Origin: Undaria pinnatifida
Taxonomy: Eukaryota > Sar > Phaeophyceae > Laminariales > Alariaceae
Reading direction: 5' to 3'
Assembly (NCBI GenBank): GCA_012845835.1
Contig: JABAKD010000024.1
Span: 2,887,061-2,951,060 of the forward strand
DNA length: 64,000 bases
The position numbers and the translations under genes were made by a program. Each line of letters begins with the position of its first letter. Position 1 is the first letter of the stretch. A model generated the notes under the pieces. The model did not search any database and was not told the origin of the DNA. It saw nothing but the letters and a program-made list of their open reading frames with translations. This document shows, piece after piece, positions 10,801 to 25,800 of this stretch.

Positions 10801-13800
10801 CATCACGGGTCGGGCCACTTTGACCGGCGATTGTTTTCTGCTGACACGCAGGAGGGACACGCGGATCCGGCCCGCGGGTTCGAGACTTTTAAAACTCCCT
10901 GATTCCTGCCCGAGGGAATCTCTTGTTCCGACGCCCCTTTGGTGTCATCTTCAACGACCAAAACGCCGCCAACCTATACATTTACGTCTACACCTATCCA
11001 TCATATTGCAGCACGGCCACATATCATCGCGGGGGACTGAGTTCAGATTGAGTTGTTCTTGAAGTGTCGACCCGCGGGCCAGATCCACGGGTCGAACCCG
11101 TGGGTTAGGATACAGAGTATCACGGGTCCAGTTAACCCGACCCGTGACGTGATCCGGATATCATGGGTCTTGCGAAATCTGACGGGTCGGGTCGGGTCGC
11201 GTCGGGTCGGGTCCGATCAGGAGGTGTTTAAGTTCTCACGAGTCAGGTAAGATCGAGTCAGAAGATTTTTTTATTGTCACGGATCGGGTCGGGTCGGGTC
11301 AGAAGGCGTCGAACTGCCACGGATCGGGTTTGGTGGGGTGAAGAGGCCGTGAACATCTAACGGATTGCGTCGGGTAGCCTAATCCGACCCGAACAGATCC
11401 GACCCGACCCGACCAGCGAAATTTGTCCTGTCTCGTGAACAGCCCTTCGTAATAAAGGAGAAAGTAACATACGCTTGCTTGCGCAATCAATCAGGTGGCG
11501 CTGGGCGAGGGCGACGCCGGTGGTGTCATCGGGCTGATAACGGCCATCGCGGGGTTCGCGGTGTTCGGCGTGTCGATTCTGGCCATCGGCTACCAGGTGC
11601 GGTCGGGCGGGGGAGCGTAATTAAAACGAAATTTGCAGAAAAAGGCGGACAATAAAAAAAACACGCGAGGTCTTTACGGATTTTGGAGGTCAACACTTAA
11701 ACCTTGAGTACGAAGCCAGCAGGAGGAAGAAAACCGAAGAGTAAATCAAAGAAGGGAAGCTACATGCGTCCTGGCGCTTTTTACATGAGCACTAACTGCA
11801 TTACTTACGTTGGAATTATTTTTTCATTCTGCAACCCATTTCTGCATATCTATTTCCCGCGTAACTCTTTCACCGCTGAAGAAAATACGTCCACTCGACG
11901 CGTTCTACGATAGAAGTGCACCGCTTTTTTTCTGAGGTTCCTCAATTGTGGGAGCTTGAGACCTCTCCCAAAAACTGATTTGCTACCGTGGGTGAAAAAT
12001 CAAAACTATTTTGATCCCGGATGAAAAATCCCACGGCCTAGGTACACAATGAGAATCATGCAAAAAAAACAAATGGACGAAATTTCCGACGATTTTGGGT
12101 CAAGGAGCCCCGTCATTCAGAAAGTGATTTCGCCAAAATACGGTATACCTCTATCGTAGCACGCGTCACTCTCAAACCAAGCAGTTTGTCCTCAATAGCG
12201 TGGGTGCAACTCTGACGGGTCTTTTTCTTGTCGGGGCCCGTTTGTGACGACAAAAAGAGTCGTTCTACGAAAGCCCCCCCAACAATTATTTAACAAAATA
12301 ACCAGTTTTGAAACCAGCTGCCGGTCGTAGCTCCTGAAATACGCCGCCCCTTGCCACCCCGACGTCATCGTTCGATTGTCCTTTGCAAACAGGAAAAAAA
12401 TGTGGAGATATTTTTTTCATAGCATCTTTCCTCGTGTCGAGGAGCCATGAAACGTTCGTTAAAGAAATCGCCGGTTTTGGGGGGGGGGCTATCGTAGAAT
12501 CAGTCAAAAAATAAAAATGATTGCCATCTTGTCGAAGAAAAATCTTATTATCCCACGCTGCTAGAGGGGTGCAGCAGGTTTTTAAGCATTTTTCCGAGCT
12601 CCGAACACGAGGAGTTCAATATGTCACCCGATACTATATGACTTCGAAGACATTCGTTCGTTCGCGCAACCCGACCAACATTTCCATGCGCTAGTTGTCC
12701 CAAAACAATTGTGCTCGTGAAGTTTTCATGCTAGCCGATAGTTTCACACTTTAGGAGCCCCAGCGCAAAAAACGCCTGTCCCAAAAAGTGCAAACCTCTA
12801 CTTTAGGATGACTCCCAAGGAAATCCAATATTAGGCAGGTTTCGGGGTGTCCATAGGAAGAGCGTGAAGCAGTGCGGGTACCACCATGCTGCCAGCGTGC
12901 CGCACAGCTCCTTCTTATGCGGTTCAACCACTCCCTCCTAGTCCGGCAGCTCGAGCGGCTTCGTGTTGCTGTTTTTGTCGTCGACATCAGAGGTTGTAGC
13001 TTCCGCCTAAACCACTTGTTGCCTTCTCCCCAACCTCGTTCATACACAGTCGACAGACATGTCGGCGGCGAATGGGAAATGTCTCTCCACCCCCTGTCCC
13101 TCCGCCCCACCCCCCCTCCCACCCACCTACCCACCCAATTACCCATCCAACCCTCTACCCCTACCCCCGACCATCCCCAACCATCCCCTACCGTTCACGG
13201 TGCGTCACGCTTGGTACAAGAAATGCCTACCTGGTCGGTGAAAACCCGACGTGCTCATTACCGGCATTGTACGAATGTGAACGTCTATGGTCTCAAGACT
13301 GCGACCAAGCATGGCATTAGTACACCTCCCTCCCCCTCCCCCTCCCCCCCCGCCCCTCCATTACATGGATATTGGGGTTGGCGCTGGTTGGCAACGATGC
13401 TGCAAAACATGCCAGATACTGCGTGAGCTAGACAACCAGGGTACCGTTTTTATGTTTTTGGGGGTCACCAGGATGGTTATCGAGTTAGATCATACTGTGT
13501 GGGGAGGAGAACCCTAACTCTGCACAAGGGGAATGGTCGTATCATGTAGTGTGAATATGCAAAAATAATAATAATATGGTAAGGCACCCACGAGGCAGTT
13601 ACATAGTAAAACCCATTGCTGTCTCTGGAGTGGCCACGCCAGAAAACAAAGTAACTCATTGGCGCTGTCATCCATAAGCAAGAAAGTAGGCACAAGGTTC
13701 CGAAGTCCGTCTTACGAGCGGCTCTTGGAAGGAAGCAGTGCACCCTCCATGCGACTCGCCGAACACCTCACGGCGCTTCGCGCTTGTTGCAAACGATCTC

Positions 13801-16800
13801 TGCCTGGTCGGCGAAAACCCGACGTGCTCCGTCTCGGCATAGTAGGGATGCGGGGGTCTATGGTCATACGACTACGGCCATGCACAAACTGAGGACCCCC
13901 CTTCCCCCCCCCCCCCATCCCCACCTTCACCACCATCATCAACCATCGACCCACCCATCCATCCCCAATCTACCCCCACCCCCACCAACTGTTGGCAACG
14001 TTTTGAAGGTGTTGTGGGAGCAGACCCGAGGAACAACAATATTGATGTCCCTACAGGACAAGGTGTCTGCCGAGGACGAGCGGCGACGGCAAGCCTCCTT
14101 CTCGGAGTTGCTCCTGCGGCACCTGGTCACGGGTAACTGCCGCGATGTTGGTGTCCAACACACCTACACACGCACTTGCTTAGTGGCAGCCAGAAAGTCT
14201 GATACGTCTTTGAGCATATTCTTTCGTACAGGGGGGTGTACAGGTGGTATAGGATGGAAAAGTAGGCTTCTAATGAAGAGCATGACATATGCAGGGTAGA
14301 AACGGTGACCGTCGGTAGGAAAAGCTCGCGCTGTCGCTTCCACGGGAACTGGAGAACACGTCAGCTTGCGCTGGATCGTCGATTGCGAATACAATTGAGC
14401 TGAGTTGACACACGAGATGTGTGAAAATATGTGTACGCGTGGTGAGCTTAACCTTTATTTTTCTTTATCCGCCGGAGGTTTTAAAAAGAAGAAGACACAT
14501 GCTGCGGTAGGAGTTAGGGTTGGGGTTAGGGCTAGGGTCGGGGTTGGGTCTACGCCCGCACGTGATCTGTAACAAAATAACACCCAAAACACACACAAAA
14601 AAAACGGCCTAAAATTCCTACAACTAAGACAAAGCGAAATACTTTTTGGTACTTCATTCGGTAGATTAGAAGGTTTTTGAGAGCGGTAAAGCGATCTCCT
14701 TCAGAGGGGCAAAACGTGTCGAAACAAAACGTGACGGTTACAGCATTGGTCACACAAGCAGCAGCCCGGGCTGCTGGGGGAGGGAAGGCGTGGGTGTGTT
14801 CGAAGCCCGAAGTTGGGGTTTATAGGACACCCGCTGATACCTCGTGTGCCGATGCGCGCTCTGCCTAGGCGGTCGATAAACCCACGCTTCTCGTGTTATT
14901 TTGGTTGGTGTAAATGGGGGCCCTCACAAGGGTTAAGATAAACGGAATATACAGGCTCTTGCCCCAACCCGCCCCGAAAAAGATGTGACTTAAAAATATG
15001 TATGCCGTCATTTTGCCTCGGGTGCCCGTTTGTTTTGACTTTTATTGGGGTATTAATAGTGTTATTGTTGTATTGATTTTCGTCTTCCTACAATGCGCAA
15101 CATGAGCTTCCATATCGATAATTCACAAATAAAAAAACGTTTCCAATAGGAAGAACGCCAAAGGGAACGAAAAAAAAAACAGCGACGCACACGAAGTCTC
15201 TAATAACTTCTTTCTGCCGAAAAATTACAGCTGAGGTCATCGGTAGAACCGATATGCTGCCGTCGCTCCACCTTTCTTGTCCTTGCTCGGGTTTATCTCG
15301 CCGCAGACCCGTCGCTCAAGGTCCTCGGCGCTGGGGTCAAGGAGCTGTTCAAGGATTCAAGAATCTTCGTGATGCACAGCGACGCGCTGGAGCAGATCCA
15401 GGACGGTGTCTCTATGCTGGTCGACTACGGGGAAAAGGCCTTGGATCGCTTACGGTACGTAAAGAGCTGGAGGCGGTGACGCCTTGCTTTTATTTGTCGC
15501 TTACCGTACGAGAGGGGAGTCATCCCACGGTAGGGTTTGCACTTTTCCGGCCAACTTTTTTTTCTGAGCTCCTTAAGCGAGGAACTACCGGTTACTGTAT
15601 AACACGGAAGAAAACACGCCCCCCTTAGATAATACCCCCCCCTACATGAGCACAGCCGGTTATATATTGTTTGTTTTGTTTTTCGATCATCACTTTATCA
15701 CCGGGGGTACGTTGAATACCACACACCCTACTGTGAACGCCTGAAAATAGTTTCAAACTCCAAATTTAGTGCAGCGTCTGGTGGATACCATTCACCCGCA
15801 AAGGGCACCGGTGTGGACACCAGCACGGATGCAACAGCTGTGCCCCATCACGGCGAGACAAAAAGCACGTTCTCGGGAACGTTTCTGGCCTTCTGATTGG
15901 TTGAGCTCCTCGAGTGAGGAACTACCGGTTAGTCTGATATTTTTACGAAAGAAAAGTTTTTTATGAAATTATTCTAACGACGTCAGCTGTGAGTTCGACG
16001 AATTTAGGGTCGATGCTCATCTTTGCAAGCTGCACTGTTGGGTACTTTGCAGCACTGCTTCGTGGGTGAGTTTTTTTTTTCACTTTAATGGGAGGGGTCC
16101 TGTTGTTATTTTTTAGTTTTTAGCTTTGTTTTTTGTACATACAGCATTTCAATACCTAGTATATTTTGTTTTTATCCACTATAATGGCCAAAGTATTTGT
16201 TTTCAGGTTTTGGTTCGACGCGTATTACGATAGAGGTGCACAACTTTTTTTCTAATTCTACCCCTCAATTTGGGAGCTTAAGACCTCTCCCAAAAACTGA
16301 TTTGGATCCAAATAAAACCGTTACTGGGCGAAAAATCCCATGGCCTAGGTACGCAACGAGAATCAGGCAAAACAAAAATGGCCTGTTTCCGACGACCCTG
16401 GATTAAGGAGCCCCCCGTCATTCAGAAATCGTTTCAGACGAAAAGTACTACCTCCACCGTTGCTCGCGTCTGGTCGGTGCTACTTACTTACCAGGTTACT
16501 TTGCGCGTTTTTCTTTGGTTTATACGCGGACGCGTGCTACAATAGAGGTGCACCACTTCTTTTCTGAGGTTTGTTCAACTTGGGACCGTTCCCAAAAAAC
16601 TGATTTGGAGAAAAACAAAAGAAACTGCTATATACCTTATGAATGAAACATCCTATGGCGCTTAGGTACACAACTAGAATCATGCAAAAACAAAATTGGT
16701 ATATATATATATCGATATAGTTTCCGCGCACAGACTGCCTAACATCACCCTGTTGACCCTGGTAGCTACACTGTAGTTGCAAGGGGAGTCGCCGACCTAT

Positions 16801-19728
16801 ATCCTTAATGAGGACACACAACCCGTGATACGCGCGATCGGAGTATCACACACAGCTTGCAAAGATGAGTTTCGACTATCCTTAATGAGGACACACAACC
16901 CGTAATACGCGCGATCGGAGTATCACACACAGCTTGCAAAGATGAGTTTCGACAAAATATTCGATCTCACAGGTGGAATGTATTTTAATTTTTAAAATAT
17001 CCGACGATTTTGGGTTAAGGAACCCCGCCATTCAGAGAACTTTTTCGCCAGAAAGAGGTATACCTTAATACTATTTCCGACTATTTTGGGTTAAGGAACT
17101 CCGTCATTCAGAAACGTTTTCGCCAAAAAGAGGTATACCTTAATACTATTTCCGATGGTTTGGGGTTATGGAACGCCGTCATTCAGATAACGTTTTCGCC
17201 AGAAAGAGGTATCCCTAAATACTATTTCCAACGGTTTGGGTTTAAGGAATCCCGTCATTCAGAAAACGTTTTCGCACGAAAAGGGTATACCTCTATCGTA
17301 GCACGCGTCCCAGAAAGAAGAAATGCGCCAAGGAGTCGTACCACGCTAGGGGTGCAGCAGAAATTTCTGAGAAGTTTATGAGATCCTAACGTGAGGAGCT
17401 CAATATCTCACCCGATACATGACTTGGAAGGCGTTCGTTCGCGCAGCCCGACCAGCCTCTTCCATGCGCTAGTCCTAAAACAGATGAACTCGTAAAACTA
17501 TCGTGCTAACCGATAGTCCCACGCCTGAGGAGATCAATCGGTCACAGGTACACTATTAGTTAACCCAACAACTGCTACCCCTACCGCACTATAGAGAGAT
17601 GACACCAAGGGCAAACAAACAAGGAAACCTATGCGCGAAGTATACTAACAACTCCCTCGCATATCTACTCCCTCGTCCCCGGTGCCATATTATCTAATGG
17701 GTTTCCACTCCGCCACACAGAAACGGGGACCCGGAGCTGCCAGCCCCTACCCTGGAGAGCGCGGACATGGAGGAGATTCTGGACGCGTGCCTCCGAACCA
17801 CGGCGTATTTGGCCGTTTCCAGAGATCACCACAAGGTACGATTGCCACAATAAGATTCAATCGCTGCAACAGAGGTTTGATCCTCACAATAAGGTATGAT
17901 CGATACAAGGTATGATCACCACAGTAAGGTATTATCGCCACGAAAAGGTATGATCGCCACAATACGGGTGATCACCAAAATAAGGTATGACCACCATAAT
18001 AAGGTATGATCACCACAATAAGGTACGACAACCACAATAAAGGTCACCACCGAAATATAGGAGTACCGCAGTAAGGGTGATCACCGCAATAAGGAATGAT
18101 CACCACAATGAGACATGATCGCCGCAATCAGGAATGATCATCCCAATAAGGTATAATTACCACTATGAGATATGACATCACCACAAGGTATGATTACCAC
18201 AATAAGAAATGATCGCTACCATAAGGTACGATACCTACGGTGTACGTGGCCGTTTCGAGAGATCGCCACAACGTGCAGCACAGACCCACGAACAAAAACC
18301 GACACACTAAGAACAAATAATGCAACAACATCCATTTGGGGGGGGACGCCAAGAAAGCTTGCGACAAAATCCCAGTTCAGCGAAAACGATTGCGAGTCCC
18401 CTGGGCCAAAGTATATCACGAAATCAGAAGGAAAGAGGACTCACTCAATTTTTTGGGGGACGACAATATATCTCTTGCAATAGCATGGATTAACTATCCC
18501 CACCCCGACCCTCCCTCCCTTAGTACCATGCACCCACCATACCCACCCTCCCCCCCCCCCCCCCCCCGGGTCTATGGGCCCTCCCTCATCATACTCCCTC
18601 CCCCCCCCCCCGGTAGACGTAGCCATCGTACCCCCACTCCCTTCGATAGAACATACACTGCGGGATTGTGTAGCTTGTACAAGGAGGGACGGAATAGGCT
18701 AAAGAAGACGAGGAACATTACCCTGGTGGGTATTTTCCCTTGTCGCGCTGGCAATATCTGGGAGAGTCGTGTATCTTCAAAGGGAAGGACACCCGTAAAA
18801 AAACGCGATCAGAGTATCACGCAATGCGCAAAAATGAGCATCAACCCTCAACTTGATCAAGCTCACGGTCAAGCTCACGGCTGACGCATTTGAAACAATT
18901 TTATCGAGTGGAATGGGTGTGACACGGAGGCGTGCGGCACGTTTGGTCATCTAGCGAGAAAACGATCGCTCATGCTAGGAGGTACCAGGTAGATGGTAGC
19001 CGCAGACGGCCAAACAGGAAGGAGATGCAACGATGAGCAAAGGTATTTTTAACGTCATACATGGAAGAAACGAACTGAGCGCCCCAATGTTGGAGGTGTG
19101 TCTATTAAGAGTAGGAACGGTGCTCCGTCTCGAAAGAGAAGCGTGGTCGGTGGTGAAATGACTCCGCAACAATTGAGGAACCCCCCCCCCCCCCCGCCCC
19201 AACCGGTACACACGCCCATCACCCCCTCCCTTTCCCCGTACATGCGTTTCGTTTGTATGTGCGATCTGGCGAAGGTCCAACTGGATATGAGGGTATCAGC
19301 AGACGTGAACAAGCACGTCAGAACCTTCCGATTGTGGCTGAGCCAGGCAAGGGGGCCGATAGCTCGCAGTTAAAAGAACGATGCACCTTATAGTCCGGGT
19401 TTGTACATTTTTTGGTTTCGTTGGTGGTATGCGTTGTACTCGGTTTCAGTCCAGAGTCTTTTGAAGCATACAAAGTACCGGCATGGGCCTGACAGGCACG
19501 TACGCTGAACTTCCGGAGATGTTTTTTTTCCACTTTTAGCTCTTTGTTTTGGCTGATGTACGACTTGCTTCAGCGGCGATAGATACGCGTGCCACTTTAT
19601 TTACTTTCGTCCTGTGGTGTTCTTCCACTCCAGAGTGACTGGAGCCTGTCCTGTGACCACGGACATGACTTATGCGAGATTAATGCGAGAAAGGCAACAA
19701 CAAAATCAGCAACAACAGGTCCAACTGT

Positions 19729-19792
<64 letters not shown>

Positions 19793-19824
19793 GCTGTTTT
19801 TGTTGATGTTGTTGTTGTTGCTGC

Positions 19825-19862
<38 letters not shown>

Positions 19863-22800
19863 CTGTTGATGTTGTTGTTGTCGTCGTCGTCGTTGTCGCC
19901 GTTGTTGTCGGAATTTAGTTATTTCCCCAAAAGGGATGCGAGGGTCTATGGTCATGTGACTACGGCCATGCACAAACTGAGCACACCCTCCTCCCCCCCG
20001 TAATTTTCGTCGTTTGCCTAAGCTATGGGTATTTTTGTCACCTCGGAACAGACGCGTGCTACGATAGAGGTGCACCACCTTTTTTCTTATACTACCCCTA
20101 ACTTTAGCAGGTTAAGACTTCTCCCCCCCAAAACTGATTTGGAGGTGAGAAAAATCAAAACTGCTTTGATCCCGGATGAAAAATCCTATGGCCTAGGTAC
20201 ACAAGGAGAATCATCCAACACAAACGGCCAATTTTCCGACGATTTTTGGTCAAGGGGCCCCGTCATTCAGAAAGTGATTTTGCCAAAAAACGGTATACCT
20301 CTACCGTAGCACGCCCCAACACTTCTATTTTTCCCCAAATAACTTGTTTTGGGGAGGGGTATAGAAACCCTCAATTGAGGCGAACCTCTTAAAAAAGACG
20401 GGGGCACCTCTCTACCCTACACTGATCTCGGCCATAGTACGGGGAACCATAGCCATCAGGAGCTCTACTTCACACAAAAAAAATACATGTTGGAACGTGT
20501 CATGATGGAGGTATACTTTTTTTTGGCGAAATTAATTTCTATATGACGGGGCCCCTTTGACCAGAAATCGTCGAAAATAGGCCGTTTTTGTTGGATGATT
20601 CTCGTTGTGTACCTAGGCCATGGGAGTTTTCATCCGGGATCAAAGCAGTTTTGATTTTTTTCTCCTCCAAATCAGCTTTTAAATTGAGGGGTAGTATTAG
20701 TAGAAAAAGTGGTGCATCTCTGTCGTAGCACGCGTGTTATTACGTTGTGTGTACCTGCCATGCTTCGTCCTGGTTACTAGATTCGCCCTTAATAGCGGGA
20801 ACCGCACGGACGCTTTGGGTGGAACAAAATAATCAAAGCAAAGTGTTGGTGCGATGGAGGGCTCTTTTTTACTACAGGTAATAAAAAAAGTACATGCTAC
20901 GCTTGTCACCAACGTGTTTTGAACTGCGAACATTATTTTTTCGCGGAGAAAATAGTTGGGAACTACCCGTACCATCAGCAACGGTGTGGAATAATTATTG
21001 ACGCCGAAAAAAATAAGTGGATGCTCTGGTTTCGGCCATCACCGGACCGTCCCAACGTCCGTCCGAGGTCCACCTGGGTACCCCCGCATGACACGAGCTG
21101 CCCCACAACAAGCGACCACACTTCAACAACAACACCAGTAACAGCTCGGACGTCTCTCTGTGCGCTTAACCCCCCCCACCCCCCTTCAAGGCCCCACAAC
21201 CGGTTAATAGCAGGATGAAGCTCAAACTTCATGCACTCGCCGAACACCTCACGGCGCTTAGTGCTTGGTGCACGCGATATCTTGCCTGGTCGGTGAAAAT
21301 CCGACCTTCTCCGTCCAGGAATTACAGGGATGCGAGGGTCTACTTGGTATTAAGACTACGGCTATGCATGAAATGAACCCGCCCCCGCCCCTTCTATGGG
21401 GTCTTAAGACTACGGCTATGCATGAAATAAACCCGCCCCCGCCCCTTCTATGGGGTCTTAAGACTACGGCTAGGCATAAAAAAACGAGCCCCCCCTCCCC
21501 CCCCCCGAACACGCCATATTTTACTTCGCCAGATGACACGGGCATGCCTCATACACGCGCTCCACCCTGACGAAAACGGGAAAGTGATCCTTAGGGTTTC
21601 TTTTCCACGACCGGGATATTTGAGGGTCGGGGTAGAGGCGGTGTGGAGAGCGGCGGGAGTTCAAGGGGGCGGCGGCGGGGAGGAGGGGGGGGGGGGAGGG
21701 GCACCCAGGTTTCTTTCTGGGTGGGATCGCGACATGCCTGCGGTACGTGTGTGCTGTTGTGTTTGTTGCTGTGTGTTTGTGTTGTTGTGTGTTTGTGTTG
21801 TTGTGCGTGTTTGTGGGTAGCTGTTTTGTGGCCGCGTGGGACGTGTGGTGCGTGAAGCTGTGGGACTGTCTCGCTGTGCCTGTGTGGCTGCAGTAGGTGT
21901 CCATCAGCAAGGCGATGGCGTGGCGGAGCAATATGACCGCCTTATAGAGGGAAGCCGCCATACTCATTCCGGGCTATGAGGGCAATTCCCCCGCCGCGCT
22001 AAGCGATTTTGACCGCCTTACATCGAGATACCGCCTTACTCAGACCACACTGTTGGGGGACCCCTGCTGTATGTAGTTGTGTGCCTGTGCGTGCACCCCC
22101 CCCCTGACCCCCCCCCCCCCTCAAACACACTCCCACCCTCACCGACCCCTCCTCCCCTGCCCCCTGCCCCCTGCCCCCTGCCCCCTGCCCCCACAAATGT
22201 TGATCATGCCCCCCCCCCTTCCCTACCCTACAGGCTGCTTGGTGGGTCCGCGCGGCGGCTTTAGCTCTGGGGGGCGAAGCCGACTACGACAGATCACCCG
22301 ACAGACCAGGTTCCAACGAACTCTGGTTCGCGATCCCCGCGGAGAACATTTCAGACGAGGAAGCGGAAGCGGTGGCAAATACGAACCAAAGCGCCACCGG
22401 TGCCGAGCCGGAAAACGGAACGGCCACCGCCATCGATGGTGCGCTCGGGGAGTGGGGGGGGGGTCCTGGTCTCGAGAGAGGTTCGTCCCGCAAGCTGCCG
22501 CAGATGGGGGGGGCGGGGGGACCAGGATTAGCTCCGGGGGGATCGCATGGGGGGGGTAGGGGAGGCGAGAAAAGTGGGACTATCGGCCCCTCCGTGGGCG
22601 AAGGAACGGCGTCTCTCCTTATGGCGCCGGTGAAGAGGGCACCTACTTTGACACCATTGGCCCTTGGCCACGAGGTGACAGCGTTAACGATTAAAAATTT
22701 ATTTTGCATTAGCGTTGTAAATTGGAACATAACACATGAGTGGCCCTTGGCGACAAGGTGGCAGCGATAACGATTACAGCTTTATTTTGTTTTAGGACTG

Positions 22801-25800
22801 CAAAATTGGAACAGAACACATGATGATGTTTAGGAAAGCACGTGAGTGAGAAGTGCATCGATGCTAAGCCGGAAGTTTGGCGCGAGTACGGAAAAGCAAA
22901 AATTGACTTTTGTGCACAAGTTTCCTTTTTGCTTTTCCCTTGTGCGTTTCTTCTTCTTTTTTTTTTTAGGGGGGGGGGCTGTGAGTGACTTGACGTTGAA
23001 GATCGTAATTCGCATTGTCGGACGGCAAGCACAACATGGCGCGGCTTAGGATACAAGAATAACCTGCAAAGAGCACACCTTGAGAAGGAGAGAGAGAGGA
23101 CAAAAATTGGAGTACTGTAGATGAAGCTTTAGCAGGAAGGAGGCGTAGAAGAGAGCTGACTCATCCCACGGTAGGAATTTGCGATTTTTCTGCCAAACGT
23201 TTCTAGCCGATTGAGCCCCTCAAATGAGCAACTACCAGTTAGTCTGATACTTTTTACAAGTGGATTTGCTTTAGGACTAGCGCACGGAGATGTTGGGTGG
23301 GTTGCGCGAGCGAACGAATGCCTTCGAAGTAATGCAGTATCGGGTGGGGTGTTGATCTCCTCGTGGAGCCATTCCACGGTAGGGGTGCAGGGTAAGGCCC
23401 TGAGGTCCTCGCACGAGGAGCTCAATATCTCACCCGACAAATAGGCTTCGAAGGCATTCCTTCGCACAACCCGACCAAGCCTCTATGCCTTAGTTCTAAA
23501 ACAATATGAACTCGTGGAATTGCTTCACTAACCGGTAGTTCCTCTTTTTTAGGAGCTCAATCGCCCAGGGACTTTTTGCCGCAAAAAGTGCAACCCTACC
23601 GTGGGATGAGTCCGTGCTACGAGCTCAGGAAATTCTCAGAAACGTCTGGTGCACCCCTACCGTGGGGTGAGTCCGTGCTAGGAGCTCAAAAATTCTCGGA
23701 AACTTCTGATACACCCCTACCGTGGGATGAGTCCGTGCTCGAGCTTAAAAAATTCTCAGAAACTTCTGCCGCACCCCTACCGTGGGATGACTCGAGCAAG
23801 GACAGCAAATACTGCAATGTAGGAAAAGCTTTAGCGGAAAGTATGCATATAAGGAAATCAGGCTCGGTGAATAGGTTTCCATTTGTTTCCGTGGCTTTCT
23901 TCTTCGGGGAATGCTACATGGAGTGATCAACGTTGAAGCTCACGCTGCTGCGTATTGTCGGATGGCAAACACTAATAATATTGGTACTACTGCAACCCAT
24001 CGAGGCTGATATAACCCTTGATGGCGACGCTCTTAATTCGCAACAGCCTCCATGCTCGCGAGTGTAACTACAAACTCCGCCTCGTCTTGATACCTTACGG
24101 CATGTACCGTTGCACACTTTCGGCGCCTGAGAATACGGCGTGAGTGGACAATGCCCACGGTAATGATAGACAGGAGGAATTGCGTGTTAGAATACTTCAG
24201 TCACTGCACTACGTAGTTTACTGGGCAGCGCATGTGACCAATACGAGAAAATAAATAATACCTAGATGCACGAGCAAAACCCACTCACCTCCCCCTCACC
24301 CCTCTCACCCCCCGCCCCCTCCCCCCTTCCTCTTCCATCCCATATCCCACAGTCGTTCCAACAAGGCCTACCGACAGTCGTAACCGCCTTTAACAGCAGC
24401 GAAGATGTCGTTGGGAACAAAAGCAACAACCTTGCCACCGCCACCACCACCGCCACCACCGCCGCTGGTCCTTCAGGAGCAACCGGGGTAACCGTCAAGC
24501 AAGGGGAACCCTCGCCGGTCATACCCAAAGCCGGCATCTCTCCCGCGCGCAACATCCAGGTTTCCGGCGTTTCATATAAAAAAGGCGTTTCTTCTCCTCC
24601 CCCAACCACCACCACCACCACCACCACCGCAAACTCTGGAAAACCTTTGGGCACCCCTTCCCCAGTAACGGTGGGCGTTTCCTCGGCACCAAGCGACGGA
24701 CAGCGAACATCTCCCGCGGTTAATGAACGGGGTGCTCACGAAACTAGTGACGGTCTAAATAAATTCAAGGTTACCTTGCAGGACAACAACAGCGTTAGCG
24801 GGGGGCGGGAGGGGGAGGCAGTGACAGGCAAGACTAGAGGGGGTAGGGGGGGTGGAGCCGATGGTAAACGAGGTGGAGGGGGTAGGCTGGGTGATGATAG
24901 CGGCCGCGAGGCGAAGTCGGCTTCGGTGTCTGCGGCGGCGATGTCGAAGAAGATGTCGGCGCCGGCAAGCTTGGTGCAGACACTGGTGGAAAAAAATGTG
25001 CGCTTTTTTTGTGTTTTACTTCTGCCCCTTCAGTAGTTTTGTTTCTTAACGAGAGCAAAAAAGTCGCGGTCCATGACAAAAAAGTTTATCGTTCGCAGAA
25101 ACCACGATTCATGACATTTGAAAATTGACGTCATGTCGCGATATCTCTCCCTAACCGATCCCCCGTTTCGTTTGCCCTGAACTGTGACATCAATTGTTTT
25201 CCATGCAATTTATACAAAAAACGTCTCACGGTTCGTGCCAAAATATCACCGTTCTTGAATAATTAGCGTTTGTTTTTCACGACTCGTGACATTTTTTTTC
25301 GTTCGTTGAGAATGACTCTGACCATGCGGTTAGAGTACCGTATGCCTGAGTACGTTTGTCCGAACGTGCGTCCGAGTATCCATGTTAGAGTACATAGAGC
25401 ATGTCCGAGAAAATACCGTGGATTGCCCGAGTGCGTATCTCGGACGACTTTTCTCCGAGTACGCGTACCCGCGTACCCATGTCTGACCACGTATTCCCGG
25501 CTGAGCAGAACACGGAGCAGCCGACGCTCCGCCCGCTTGTACAACCAACCGGCTGACGACCGACCAACTGCCTGTCCGATCTACGTCGGCGCTCTGCCTT
25601 TACCGCGCTGCATCCAACCCTAACCCCAACGCTAACCCTAGCCCTACCCCCGCCTCTAAATCCTAACTCGAACCCTACCCCTGCCGCTATCTCTACCTCT
25701 AATCCTACCCTCGCCTCTAGTGCTAGCCCTACCCCGACCGCTACCCCTACCACTATGTCTAGCCCTAAACCCAACCCTAACCCTAACCCTACCCCCGCTC

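Noticed and set aside
15975-16065. Apparent kinase exon with acceptor GACGTCAG and donor GTGAGT reading a hydrophobic frame
   Set aside because: The sequence is repeat G, found five more times in the window, and it does not fit the exon phases; exon 15454 joins directly to 17721 in phase.
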